From: Phellopilus nigrolimitatus
Lineage: Eukaryota; Basidiomycota; Agaricomycetes; Hymenochaetales; Hymenochaetaceae
Assembly (NCBI GenBank): GCA_021029095.1
Contig: JAJOHG010000052.1
Span: forward strand, 62,001 to 126,000
Direction: 5' to 3'
Length of the DNA stretch: 64,000 nucleotides
Part shown: piece after piece, positions 12,636 to 23,300 of the stretch
Position numbering within the stretch: the stretch's first letter is position 1
Layout of the letters: each line of letters begins with the position of its first letter
The notes under the pieces: generated by a model
Seen by the model: the letters and a program-made list of their open reading frames with translations, nothing else
Databases searched by the model: none
Told to the model about the DNA's origin: nothing
Translations under genes and position numbers: made by a program

Positions 12636-13151
12636 TCAAGCAGAGGGCGGCGCGGGACCCTTATGGTGCGGCTGCGTCGGGGCCGGGTGCGGGGCATCGC
12701 GCTTGTGAGGCGGCTCACCACTCTTAGGGGGAGGCGGCTTAGCGCTCTTGTGAGGCGGGGGAGGGTGTGGCTCGTCGCGCTTGTGAGGTGGTTCACCTCC
12801 CTTGTGGTGCGGCGGCTCAGTGCTCTTGGGGGGCGGGTGTGGCTCGTCGCGCTCGTGGTGAGGCGCGCCGCCTTTGTGGAGCGGCGGCGCGCTCTTGGAA
12901 GGCGGCGGGTGCGGCCCACTGCTTTTGGGAGGGGGCGGCACGTCTCCGTCGCGCTTGACATGCGGTGGGCCCTTGGGGGACGGCGGTCCAGTAGTGACCG
13001 GGGGAGGCGGCGGCGCGCCGTGCTTGAAGTCGGCGTCCCCACGCTTGGCGACATCGAGCTCGGCAGAACCATGCGGATGGGCGACGGCGCCTCCAGCGAA
13101 CATAAGAGCGAGCGCGACGAAGGCGGAGTAAGAAGGAGAGAGTCTGACCAT
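12636..13151 (-). CDS. Secreted proline-rich Kex2-site repeat protein (KEP-like precursor)
   Basis: A single-exon 171-residue protein. Residues 1-24 form a clear signal peptide (basic MVR, hydrophobic core FVALALMFAGGAVA, then AHPH). The rest is about one third proline and very rich in His, Lys, Gly and Ser. Lys-Arg dipeptides followed by Gly or Asp recur (AKRGD, VKRDGD, HKRDEP, HKRDAP), and a degenerate copy reads HERDEP. The blocks between them share a pattern like GEPPHKRDEPHPPP and KSxxPPPxK. Kex2 in the late Golgi cuts after KR, so a set of related Pro-rich peptides would be secreted. This matches the fungal class of Kex2-processed repeat proteins (KEPs), some of which give pheromone-like or cyclised peptides. 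Alternatively it is an unprocessed hydroxyproline-like wall protein. No maturation enzyme (UstY-type or prolyl oligopeptidase) is encoded beside it. Confidence 0.75.
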   Translation of the reverse strand: MVRLSPSYSAFVALALMFAGGAVAHPHGSAELDVAKRGDADFKHGAPPPPPVTTGPPSPKGPPHVKRDGDVPPPPKSSGPHPPPSKSAPPLHKGGAPHHERDEPHPPPKSTEPPHHKGGEPPHKRDEPHPPPPHKSAKPPPPKSGEPPHKRDAPHPAPTQPHHKGPAPPSA

Positions 13152-13191
13152 GATGAATCAAGTCGGGGTGAAAGATGGGAGTTGTGGAGGC

Positions 13192-13217
13192 GGTTGGTTG
13201 GTTGGTTGGCTGGTTGG
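13192..13217. repeat. GGTT short tandem repeat in the leader of the repeat precursor
   Basis: Seven GG pairs spaced by TT (one CT) on the + strand, giving a CCAA-type repeat in the transcript leader about 40-65 bases upstream of the KEP-like start codon. On DNA it could form a two-tetrad G-quadruplex on the non-template side of the leader; this is inference. Confidence 0.7.
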
Positions 13218-13275
13218 TACTGAGAAAACTGGCAAATAACGAAACTGGATTGAAAATTCGACAACTTTCATGTCG

Positions 13276-13283
13276 TATTTATA
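13276..13283 (-). promoter_or_regulatory. TATA-like box of the KEP-like gene
   Basis: TATAAATA on the - strand, about 125 bases upstream of the ATG at 13151. Position and orientation fit a core promoter for the secreted repeat protein. No other gene nearby would use it in that direction. Confidence 0.45.
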
Positions 13284-14228
13284 CCATGGCAAGAGGCTTT
13301 CGGAGGATCGGCTTTTCACTATAATTAAAATGGGGGGTTGGAGCATGACGGAGCCCATCGCCCACTGTGTAAGCAAAAAAGTCGATAAAAACGGGTGCTG
13401 CGCAGCCGGTATGAGACCTCGAACTGCTGCGGGATCGTCTGAGCCAGGACCGTAAGTCTGTTATTGCTGGGGTGCGCCGGTCGAGTGTGGACCTCGGCTG
13501 CTGCGGGTGTGGCCTGTGAGGCTTCGATTGCTGCGCGTGCGGCACCTGTCGAGCAAATGCGCAATGTTCAGAATGCCGCGTATATAAATATACAGGTAGA
13601 TCACGGTGTGCGCGATTCTAGCACGACATAGCACGACAATGACGCGTCGACGGGCGCCGCACGCGCCTTCGCTCAGAACGCACGTGCGGGCATGTTCCCC
13701 GGCACTTTCCGAAACACAACTTCTCTATTTTTGAATTCAGAATCGTGGGCGGTTTCGCTTTCAGGATTCGCAAACATCTAAGATACTTTTTTTCAGAGAA
13801 TATATATAGCGATGACTGCATGGTAATCAATTTAGAGGCGAGTGTTAGACTCTCGGACATACACTTGGATGGAGAGACCAAATCGCCGACCTGTGCAGAC
13901 AGATGTCGAGAAGCAAACCAGGGCTGATTCCCCATGTTCATTTCTGCCGGTGAAAATTTTCGGCAGCAAGAACCGACATCTCACGGCGGCCGCAGTCTTC
14001 AAAGCTCTTCTGCTGCTCGTATAATTAATGGCTTCAAGAGGCTTTAGCGAACTTCCTTCGGTCTTAACGAGGACGTCGATCACAAGCGTCGATCGTTGAT
14101 TGTCGTGTATCCCACCGCTCCAAATTAAGAATAACGCGCGCCACCCAGGGTCTTTCACACACACAGAACGGCGAGGAAAGCGTTTCCTAGCCAAAGCTCA
14201 TTGACTCTCACCTGTACCACTACCACCA
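13284..14228. other. Divergent intergenic region with weak GC-rich repeats
   Basis: Region between the KEP-like gene and the MAPEG gene. Between about 13418 and 13552 three imperfect copies of a motif like CTCGxCTGCTGCGGG occur. A TATATAAATA stretch lies near 13578-13587, and a GACGCGTC palindrome near 13640. No coding region is supported. Confidence 0.4.
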
Positions 14229-15163
14229 TGCCTCCACTACTGTCATCTCCTCTTTCTATGTACTCGATCCCGGTCGTCTGGCTCATGGCTATGTACCCCA
14301 TGAACGTGAAGGTGCGCTTCGCTATGACTTGCAGATCATGGAAATGTCAAAATCATGAGCATCGCAGTTCGCTCTTATAGAAAAGACTATCGGTTACAAC
14401 AAGTGAGTGTACTGAAGAAGGAAAAGACAGAGCCGATGTCCCTCATCTTCCGCCCTCTCTTCTCCGGCGTGCAGTCTCCAACCCCGGAGCAATACGAAAC
14501 GCCTGTTGGAGAGCGCGAACGTTCCACGGGAAGTTGCTGAACGTGCTGAGAGACTCGAGGGCGCACATCTGGTAAAAACATGGTGGCACACATACCACTT
14601 GGAGATGCATTTCTCACTGCTTTCACGTATTTATAGAACGGCTACGAGGTTTTACCACTTTGGGTTGGAGCTGTGGTATTTATTCATTCACATATCTTCT
14701 TTCTCACGAAGTCTTTCTTCTCATCCCACTGAACTGCAGATTGCTGGTAATCAAGTAGGAATCGACAACAAGACCCTAAACATCACGTCTGCAGGCTTGT
14801 GCGTCCATTTACTCGCATCTCTAGGAGAAGAAGGTAGCTCTAGTTGACTCCTAATTTCTGTTCTACGTCTGCTATCTCCAGCATTTTGTTACGCCTGTTG
14901 TTCAATTACGTCTACATAAACCAGTCCACACCGACTGTCAGCTGGATCCGGTTCGTCCCAATATCTTATGTGTTTGCTTATTTTATTCTAAAGAAACTAA
15001 ATGCACATTTCTTATAGGAGTGCGCTGTTCTTTTCTGGCGTGGGTGAGTCTGATTTTCAATCTTTTGAGCAATGACGTCCCCCCTTACAGACCGGATGTG
15101 CCCGCAGGCTTTCCCATGTACCTTTTTGTGAAAGCCGGGAACATCCTGAGGAAGAGCGTGTAA
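14229..15163 (+). CDS. MAPEG-family membrane protein (glutathione/eicosanoid type)
   Basis: Start ATG at 14229 (MPPLLSSPLSMYSIPVVWLM). The exon near 14470-14570 carries the family hallmark region, with RSNTKRLLESANVPREVAER followed by AERLEGAH. Membrane helices follow, including a segment with YEVLPLWVGAV (near 14640-14730), then FNYVYINQSTPTVSWIRSALFF. The last exon ends FPMYLFVKAGNILRKSV with TAA at 15161-15163. MAPEG proteins are small four-helix integral membrane enzymes of the endoplasmic reticulum or outer membranes; several conjugate glutathione to lipophilic compounds. Six or so short exons; the last acceptor (after GCCCGCAG near 15106) was chosen because it keeps the hydrophobic C-terminus in frame. 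The exact substrate cannot be inferred. Confidence 0.75.
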
Positions 15164-15362
15164 TGAAGAAACACATTGATACAGCAAGTTGTATATAGAG
15201 ATCTGTGAGGAGACAGTAAAATACAGAAAACTTGTATGGATATAAGCCGAGTTCACAACATGCAAAAAACAGAAAGGAAACCGAGAGCAATATTGAAGGC
15301 GAACAACAATTCTCGAACACTAAGGCTAGACCGCAACGCAGTTCAATGCCATAAATTAAGCA

Positions 15363-18300
15363 TTATATATCACTTGAGTCGCCCCACCCAGCTTTTTCTT
15401 CCATCGCTCGTGGAGCCGCTCGCGCGTTGCGATACCGTGCGAGTGGCATGGATGCGTCCGAAGGAGGGACATCGCTGTCTGAGTCATCCTCCTCCATTTC
15501 ACTGTCTTTGGACACGGCTTCATCTCGATCCATGCTCGACGGGCGAGCGATAGGAGGCATAAGTTTCGGCGGACGACCTCTGCCTCGCGTGGAGGGCTTC
15601 GAAGGCGCAGGCACCCGTACGGCAGCCTTAGATTTATTGTGTCTGTTCGTAGCGTTCGTCAGCGGCTCTTTTGCTGTGGCAGGCTTTCCCTTCCGACTAC
15701 AAAACGACATTTAGAGCGAGCTCTACTTCGTATGGAAGTCTGGGCGCGTTTCAAATGATTTCAACTCACCCATTTTTCGGAAGCGCTGCACCCCGATTCT
15801 GGCGCTTAGGAGCAGGTGACGCCATCGATGGTGTTTTTGAAGGGGTGTGCACGCGCCTTAAGTTGAGATAGAAGAAATAAGCAAGCGACGCATTTAATAA
15901 GCTAAACGCGACTACTCACTTTGCGCCTTTTCTCCTGGGCGGCGTCGAGGGTACAGGGAGGTTCTCCTTCACCTCTGACATGCTAACAGCCGTGAAATTT
16001 GATCAATTATTTCTTCCATTAGACTAAGCAATATGTAGATAAGTACTCACGCTGATCCAGAGGCGTCAGACTCATCGTTCGATGCTGCTGTGTACTTGGG
16101 CGAGGAAGCCTTTTTCGCTTTACCATTCTTAGGAGGCGGAAGGTCAGGTTCCTCTTCTGCCGATTCATCTTCGGAGTCTGACGATGCTGCGGCAGGTTCC
16201 AGAGAGCCAGCTGTTGTTCCCTTCCCTTTCCTAGCGCGCGAGGGTCCAGGGGTTTCATCAGCTATGTCGTCTTCGGACTCAGATTTGGACGAGGAAGACG
16301 AGGAACTGGCACTTTTGTTGCTTGCGACTTCGGTAGCCTTTTTCGTCTTGGGCCTGCTGTAAACATCAGCATTCTGGATAGACGTGATAAAGATCCTACT
16401 TAAACTGACTTAGTACTTTGGCGCCCACGCTTCACCTTCGACGGCGCTCCTTCAGCTTCCCCATCGCTTGGAAGTACAGCACTAGCATCGGCCGTAACCT
16501 GACCTTCGAAGCGCCGCTGCTTTGGCCGCGTGATGCCAATGAACTCGAAAACCTCTTCGTACGCCTCCTCTTGGAAGCACGCTTGCTCGTCATAGTCTCT
16601 AAGCATCGCTGAGAAGTGCTTCTCCAAGCGAGCTTTGAAGCGGAGGAATGCCTTGTCTGTAGCAGTGTCCTCGAACGGGCATAGCTGAGATTGTGTACAT
16701 GTCAGTGAGTTTTGAATGCATGTAAAGCCAAGGCGACTCACCTCAATCAGATTGGCGACGAGGATGTAAAGTGTATATAAAACAGGCTGTTCAGCATCTG
16801 GGGGCAGAACCAACTTCGCAAGGAGTTGACATAACGTTTTCCTATCCTCCGCTAAACAGAAAGAGTCGTCATTGCTTGCAGAGAATGGCCAAGTTAGAGA
16901 CTTACGAGCTCTGTCGTTATCGTACAATGCTTTCAAGATGTCGATAGCTAAATTTACATGGACAACGGAGGAATCATTAGGTGCATTAGGCCTGAAGCAA
17001 GGCATCAGGATATTCGCTACTATCAATCGCTGACTCCCAGTTGACTTACAAACCAACCACTTTGGATGGATCCGTCCAGTCGATGAGTAGCTGCCCAAAC
17101 TGCAGGGGAGCGATCATGTCTTGGTCGTCTTCCATTTCATCATACACACGAGTGACCAAATCGAACGCGGCGATGAATATCTGAAATTGTGTTATTTATG
17201 ATCTATGTGAGCGTGTAATAAGTAAGTGGGGACGCACCGCCTGCATCCTACTCTGGTTGGCAGGGGACGAATAGCAGTAAACGGGAAGAAAGTAAGCGAG
17301 ACATTGGCGAAGCTCTTGGTTCTCTGCTGACACCGGTGATACGTAAGCGAGGATAAGACTGGTCAAGACCTAGATGGCAGTGAGCTCTTCAAAATCAAAT
17401 TCCACATACGAAAGTTATTCTCACCCTTTCGTCTGTGACGAGGCCGAACAGCATCAACTTCGAGAGGCCGAGGCAAATAAGTGCCTGGACGCCCTTTGAC
17501 TCCTCCGCCTCGAGGACCTGCATAAGGAAAGCAATAACGCGCCCGCCCTGCGTTAAGATTTCACGAATCAATTTGTATAACGTACTTAGAGTCAAGTGAA
17601 GAAGGAAACATACAATCTCCTCGACAGAACCGAGAAGATCTTTCTCATAAGTCATCATGATGTCGAATATTACTTGGAGAACCTTGATCCTCAATGACTC
17701 TGGCGCACTCTTCACTTGGCTCAAGAAAAGCTGGAAAGAGCTCAACGCCATATTCTAAAGGAGACAGCAATGTTCAATATGAGTTTGCAGAGCTTCATTA
17801 TGCCGCAATAATACTCACTTTGGCGATGAGACAGCACAATCCCAGGCCGAGTAAACCCTTCTCGCGCAGAGCCAATTCTTTGCGTTTAACAGATGGTATG
17901 ATGAGATCCGCTAAGACGCCTTCGAGAGTTGAATTTTCCTCGAAGCTCTAATACATGTAGTCAGCGTTTGTTTTCCTTCATCTTGAATAAGTAACTCACG
18001 CCGTGGACGCGTTCGAGGACTGCGATACACAAACACAAGCAACGCAGATCGGTCACATCAGCCTCTGCTTTCTCTTCGGGACTCATCTCATGCAGATCTC
18101 GGCGACTTCGACTGCGACTCCGTCCCGGTATTCCTGTCGGTCCGGCGGTCACAATAGTTGATTCCCCGTCCATCGTTTCATCACCCGCTCCCTTAGTAAA
18201 AATCAATCTAAAGACGCACAGCAGCAAACGCGAAAGAGGTAGCCCACCATATCCTCATCATCCGCACCGGGTCCAGGATTTCGATCACGGAGCTCGCTAA

Positions 18301-20081
18301 TAATCTCGACGACCAGCCGTATAAGATCTCGCTCGTTCGGAGACATGACGCTTAAGACGCCAATGCAGGATGTAATGAGTGATTCCGGCAGTTCAGGGTG
18401 AGCAAGCATGTTTCCTGTCGCAAATGGCTAAGTCTAACAGGCTAAATTTATCATTTCTGGGTTTGAACACTCACGGACGACACCAAACATCTTCCGGCGT
18501 CCAATCTCGTCTGTGTAATCGAGATGAAGGGCGAGGTGAAGAAGTTCAGACATAACAAACTCTGCGTCGGCTAACTGTTCCTCCCGCGTTTCAACTTCGT
18601 CGTCGTTTTCGCCGTCGCCTTGCAGCCTCATCGCTTCGGCATCTTGCAGTATCTCGAGAAAACTGTTGCACTGTGTTTGAAGATGGAAAGCGAGCGCTGT
18701 CACGACTGGGAGGGTGGCCTCGAGGCGAGCTTGATCGTCCGTGTCGATACAATGTTCTACAAAAGCGCGTGCGAGGAGTGCTGTTTCTGTTTGAAGCTTC
18801 GACCAAAACATATCTAGTAAAAACGGATATAAGAACGTTTCGTGAGTAAAAATGCACGACGCACCGTCAAACTCCACTTCCTGCACAACCTCTGCCCTCG
18901 TTACAAAGACACTCTTCAACGCATCCAAAGCGACCTCGGTGGTCATGCGCACGTCAAATAGCTGCAAGAAAGCAGTTAGATCACCTTCGCATAGGTCAAC
19001 CCAGCTGCCGAGCAGCTTTGCGGCAGCGACTCGCACGGCCTCCTCGCGGTCACCAAGCCCTTGCTGCACGATTTGTTCGCGCTGTGCGATAGTCAACTGT
19101 TTCGGGTGGGCGAGACGCGGTAGCACCGTCGCGTATACGAGCTTGCGGGTCACGGCATCAACGTCACGTGAGCGCGTAAGCAGAGCTGGGAGTGTCGCTG
19201 GCGTGAAAGGGATGTGGATGAACGCCGCGCGTCGGACTTCACTGAAAAAGGGTCATTCTCGTGTAGCAATCGGAACTCTTGGAAAATGCGTACACAGCAG
19301 GATCGTAGAAAAGGCGGTCTAGGAGCGATGTGACGATAGGTTGTTCGTCGTCTTCAAGATCATTCGGATCCTCGCTTGTTGCGAGCTTTGACAAGGCAGC
19401 GACACAGTGTGCCCTTACCAATGACTCCTTGTCGCAGAGGCGCTCTAGCAACGACGTCCGCAACTCCGAGTATAAATCTTGACTATCCGAGTCGAATATG
19501 TGAGAGGAAGTCTATTTATAACAAATTCAAACGTACTCAATCTCTCCCAAGCTGGAGACGATGTCGGAGACGAAGTTCAGGCAGCGAAACCGAACGTCTT
19601 TGCTTTTCGCTTGGAATCCCTTTAGGAAATGCTTGAGTAGTCGTGCAACGAATCTAGTCGTAGATGAATCATCGTCGTTGTCCTCCACGTCTTTATTAAT
19701 TCCAATTCAATCCCAATTGTAAGTCCATACCCTTCAAATTGTGATCATAGTGAGCCACGCACTTTTGTCGTTCAGAAATTTGATATAGTTTGCGACGAAT
19801 TTGACGATACGGTCGGCATTTGGAGTGCCTTTTTTGACGACAATAACTCTGTTCAACATATTCAGGAAAATCTCCGTGAATACCTTTTCCCCAACCAGCC
19901 TAACTTCCTCCCCTTTTCTCCCCTTTTCCGCAGTTTCCACCACAGCAGCCGATGCACTTTGGAGTTTGTACAGCGCGACGCAGTTCTTCCTGTGGGTTGC
20001 AGCTGAAGACTGAGCTTGATCAAATATAGTAGGGATTGACGTCGCAAGAGCATCAAGATCGAATGTCGCCCGCGGTGCCAT
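15363..20081 (-). CDS. Condensin complex subunit 3 (CAP-G/Ycg1), copy A
   Basis: HEAT-repeat subunit of condensin, which binds the Brn1/CAP-H kleisin and DNA and helps compact mitotic chromosomes. The protein starts at ATG 20081-20079 (MAPRATFDLDALATSIPTIF). It shows the family N-terminus (KKGTPNADRIVKFVANYIKF), HEAT repeats (for example EVRRAAFIHIPFT, SRDVDAVTRKLVYA, DREEAVRVAAAKLLGSW) and the Cnd3-type C-terminal domain (SFEENSTLEGVLADLIIP, near 17930). The frame stays open across about 15 exons. The C-terminal tail (15363-16400) is long, Ser/Lys/Glu-rich and interrupted by introns. It ends in WGDSSDI and has basic clusters such as RGRGRPPK that resemble AT-hook motifs. Copy B lies head-to-head with it; over an 85-residue conserved stretch the two are roughly 70% identical, less at the N-terminus. 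Both look intact. Confidence 0.9.
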
Positions 20082-20309
20082 CGAAAGCGGTGTTGTCGTC
20101 GTCAGTGATAAATAGCAATCAGTAAATGGGACAGAGACGAGTGAGCTTCAGGCATGCTTCCGGACCGAACCAACCAACGACGCGTCTGTGGCGCAAGGCT
20201 TCCACTTTTGGGACGCGTCTTTCGCACACGTTACGACTCGCAAACCTCTTGAGACCAATTGTGCTCAACCACATTACACTACTTGCAACCTCCACCAGTT
20301 TTCATTGCG
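20082..20309. promoter_or_regulatory. Shared bidirectional promoter of the two condensin genes with two MCB sites
   Basis: Only 228 bases separate the two start codons. Two exact copies of GACGCGTC, containing the MluI cell-cycle box ACGCGT, lie at 20179-20186 and 20212-20219, 33 bases apart. In fungi ACGCGT is bound by MBF-type (Mbp1/Swi6) factors that drive G1/S transcription. Control of both genes by one set of sites is inferred from position. No clear TATA box was seen. Confidence 0.65.
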
Positions 20310-23300
20310 ATGCCACTGCAACGAACGGCGACGCCCGTGCTTCATGCGCTTCCAGAAAGCCTACCAAGAATATTTGAGCAGGCGCAAATTTCGACAGCGA
20401 ACCACCAGAAGAATTTCGTTGCACTGAACAAGTTGCACCATGCCGCCGCGTCCGTCACGGAGCCAATGCAGAATGGGATAGAAATAACGCTCACTGGAGA
20501 GAGGCGCTTTGAAGACTTGTTTATCTCTATGCTGCTCAGAGTGTTGCCTCTGAAGAAGGGTGCCACGGTTGTAGACCGCATCGTAAAGTTTGTGGCAGGA
20601 TATGTCAAGTTCATCAACGAAAAAGGTTAGTCAGCTCCTCCAAAATCAAGCAATAAACGCGCTTCATCATGCCTTAGAAAAACAGACATCTAACGGGAAC
20701 GACGAGGATGACGAAACACCGGCTTCTCGTTTTATCTTGCGCTTAATCAGGTACCTTCTTAGGGGCTTCGAAGCTAAGGACAAGAACGTACGTTTCCGTA
20801 TCCTTCAAATTATAGCAGAGATACTTTCTACTATGGGAGAAATGGAGTGCGTGTCTAAGTCCTACGAGAGACTCTTTACTGAAGCACGCAGCAGTGAGGA
20901 AATATATGAACTTCTCCATGAGTCTCTGGTAAACCGAGCGCACGATAAGGAACCAGCTGTCAGGGCCCAGGCCATTGTTGCGCTCACAAAGCTGCTAAAT
21001 CCAGAGAACACGGACGAAAGTCAAGAGGAGGTTATCGATGTACTACTTGACACGCTAGTTCACGATCCATCTGCGTACGTCCCTTTGCTGGTCTTCTATA
21101 GTCCACTGCTGACTGCTTATAGTGAGGTCCGAAAGACGACGATTATACACGTTCCTCTCACCCAAAGAACACTCTCATCTGTCCTCACCCGTACTCGCGA
21201 CGTCGATGCATCAATACGAAAGCTTGTTTATGTTCCGGTGCTAGAACAACTTGAAAACCCCAAGCAAATGACAATCGCGCAGCGCGAGTTCCTTGTTAGC
21301 ACTGGCTTGAAGGACCGCGAACAGGCTGTCCGGGCTGCAGCGGCCAGACTCGTCGCCTCTTGGGCTGACACATTGAATGGAGACATTCTGCAGTTCATCA
21401 AGCTGTTCGACTTCGATCTTTCCGTAGACGAAGACGGGCCTGCGCAGCAGGCTCTGTTGTCCGTATTTGAAACACGCGTAGACATACTGGATAATCTTGA
21501 TTTCGGCGGTACGTCTCTGTCGTCCTTTTATAAAAAGGATACTGATTGGGAGAGAAGACGCTTTCTGGCAGGAGCTTACACCTGAGAAGGCATTCCTCGC
21601 ACGTGTATTCGTTGAGCATTGCATTCAATTGAAAGATGAAGGACGTATCGAGGCCAACATGCCTGTCATGACTGCCCTTGCGTTCAGGATACAAGCTCTC
21701 TACAACGCTTTACTAAGTCGGACACAGGCCGACGAAGAGAGTAAAGTGTTCGGTGGGAAAGACGACTCCGCTGATAGTAATAAGGACGAAGAAGTGTCAG
21801 GGATCCGGTTTGTTCTCGGCGAACTTATGAAGCTTGCCATCAATATGGACTATGCTGATGAGATCGGGCGGAGGAAAATGTTTGCGCTAGTTCGTACGTG
21901 CTCCTATTTGTGTCTCCCGTATCTTTGCTGAGCTCTGGATGTAGGCCACATGATCTCTCAGGACAGTCTTCCGGATAACTTGGTTCCTCTTTGTCTCGAT
22001 ATTTTGAGGAAGCTGTCGTCTGGCGAACGGGATTTAATTCGCATCGTTGTGGAGGTCATACATGAGTTGAGAGACACGGATGCGGATGAGGATGACCTTG
22101 TATGTCCTGGCGAAGAAGAGTGCATTTATTTCAATTAACCTGCCTATTCTAGAGAGGGAAGAGCATGAGTGCCGACAATGTGGAAGACACACCTGTACCG
22201 GGAAGAACACCCGGTCGTCCGCGCAAGTTGCCTTCAGAAATGTCAGAGGAGGAGAAAGAGCGTGCAGATGCTGTTGATTTGCGTTGTCTTTCGCTTTGTA
22301 TTGGGATGTTGGAGCGCGTAAACAGCGTAAGATAATTTTGTATTTACTCTATTTCGGAGGGGTTGACACACTTCGGAACGTTTTGATAGTCTTTTGAAGA
22401 GAATTCTACGCTTGAAGGCATGCTCGGCGAGTTGATCATCCCGGCGGTCAAACGAAAGGAACTTCCCCTCCGAGAGAAGGGCCTCGTGAGCCTGGGACTG
22501 TGTTGCCTCATTGCTCGGGTCTGTTCACATCCACTTCTACATTCCGGCCGCGCTGAACTCCTACTTGCTTCGTAGCGCATGGCTTTGAATTCCTTCCAAC
22601 TCTTCTTGCAGCAAGTTCAGTCGTCTCCTGAGATGCTGAAGATCCGCATTTTGCATATCGTATTTGACGTCATGATGGTGCACGAGGAAGACTTTCTGGG
22701 CAATGCGGGCGTCGGTGTACGCTATTCTTCCTTTTTGTGCCGTCATGCTTAAGTGCTCATATCTTACGGCTTCGATATTGAAGGGCGATCGTGTTGTGGA
22801 ATTCTTGACAAAAATATTTGAGAATGAAACGCCAAAGGTCCAGGCGGTGCTGTGCACTGGTCTTGCTAAGCTCATGCTCTCTGGAATGGTCTCTGATGAG
22901 AAGGTGAGGCGACCTCGCCAACATGCTTGGACTCGAGATTGATCAAACCTTCTTGTACAAGGTTCTCAAAAGTCTTGTGATTGCCTACATGTCTCCAGGA
23001 ACAGCGGATAACCAGGAAGTTCGACAATGTTTGTCGTACTTCTTCCCTATCTACTGCTATTCCTCATCTGCCAACCAGAGGCGAATGCAGAAGGTGTGTG
23101 ATTGTCCTCCGCTTCGCACACTGGAATTTGAAATCATCGTTACGACAGATCTTCATGTCTATGTTTGAGGAGCTTTCAAACATGCACAGTGAACTCGATG
23201 AAGACGAGGAGATGGTCAGCCCTTTGCAGGCAGGCTCTTTGCTCGTCGATTGGACAGACCCTCAGAAGTCTGTGTAGGTGACCTCCATTAAATTATCGAA

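Noticed and set aside
12516..13223. 235-codon + strand ORF rich in Arg, Leu and Val
   Set aside because: It is the antisense shadow of the Pro-rich repeat gene; the - strand frame has a signal peptide and ordered Kex2 sites, this one has none.
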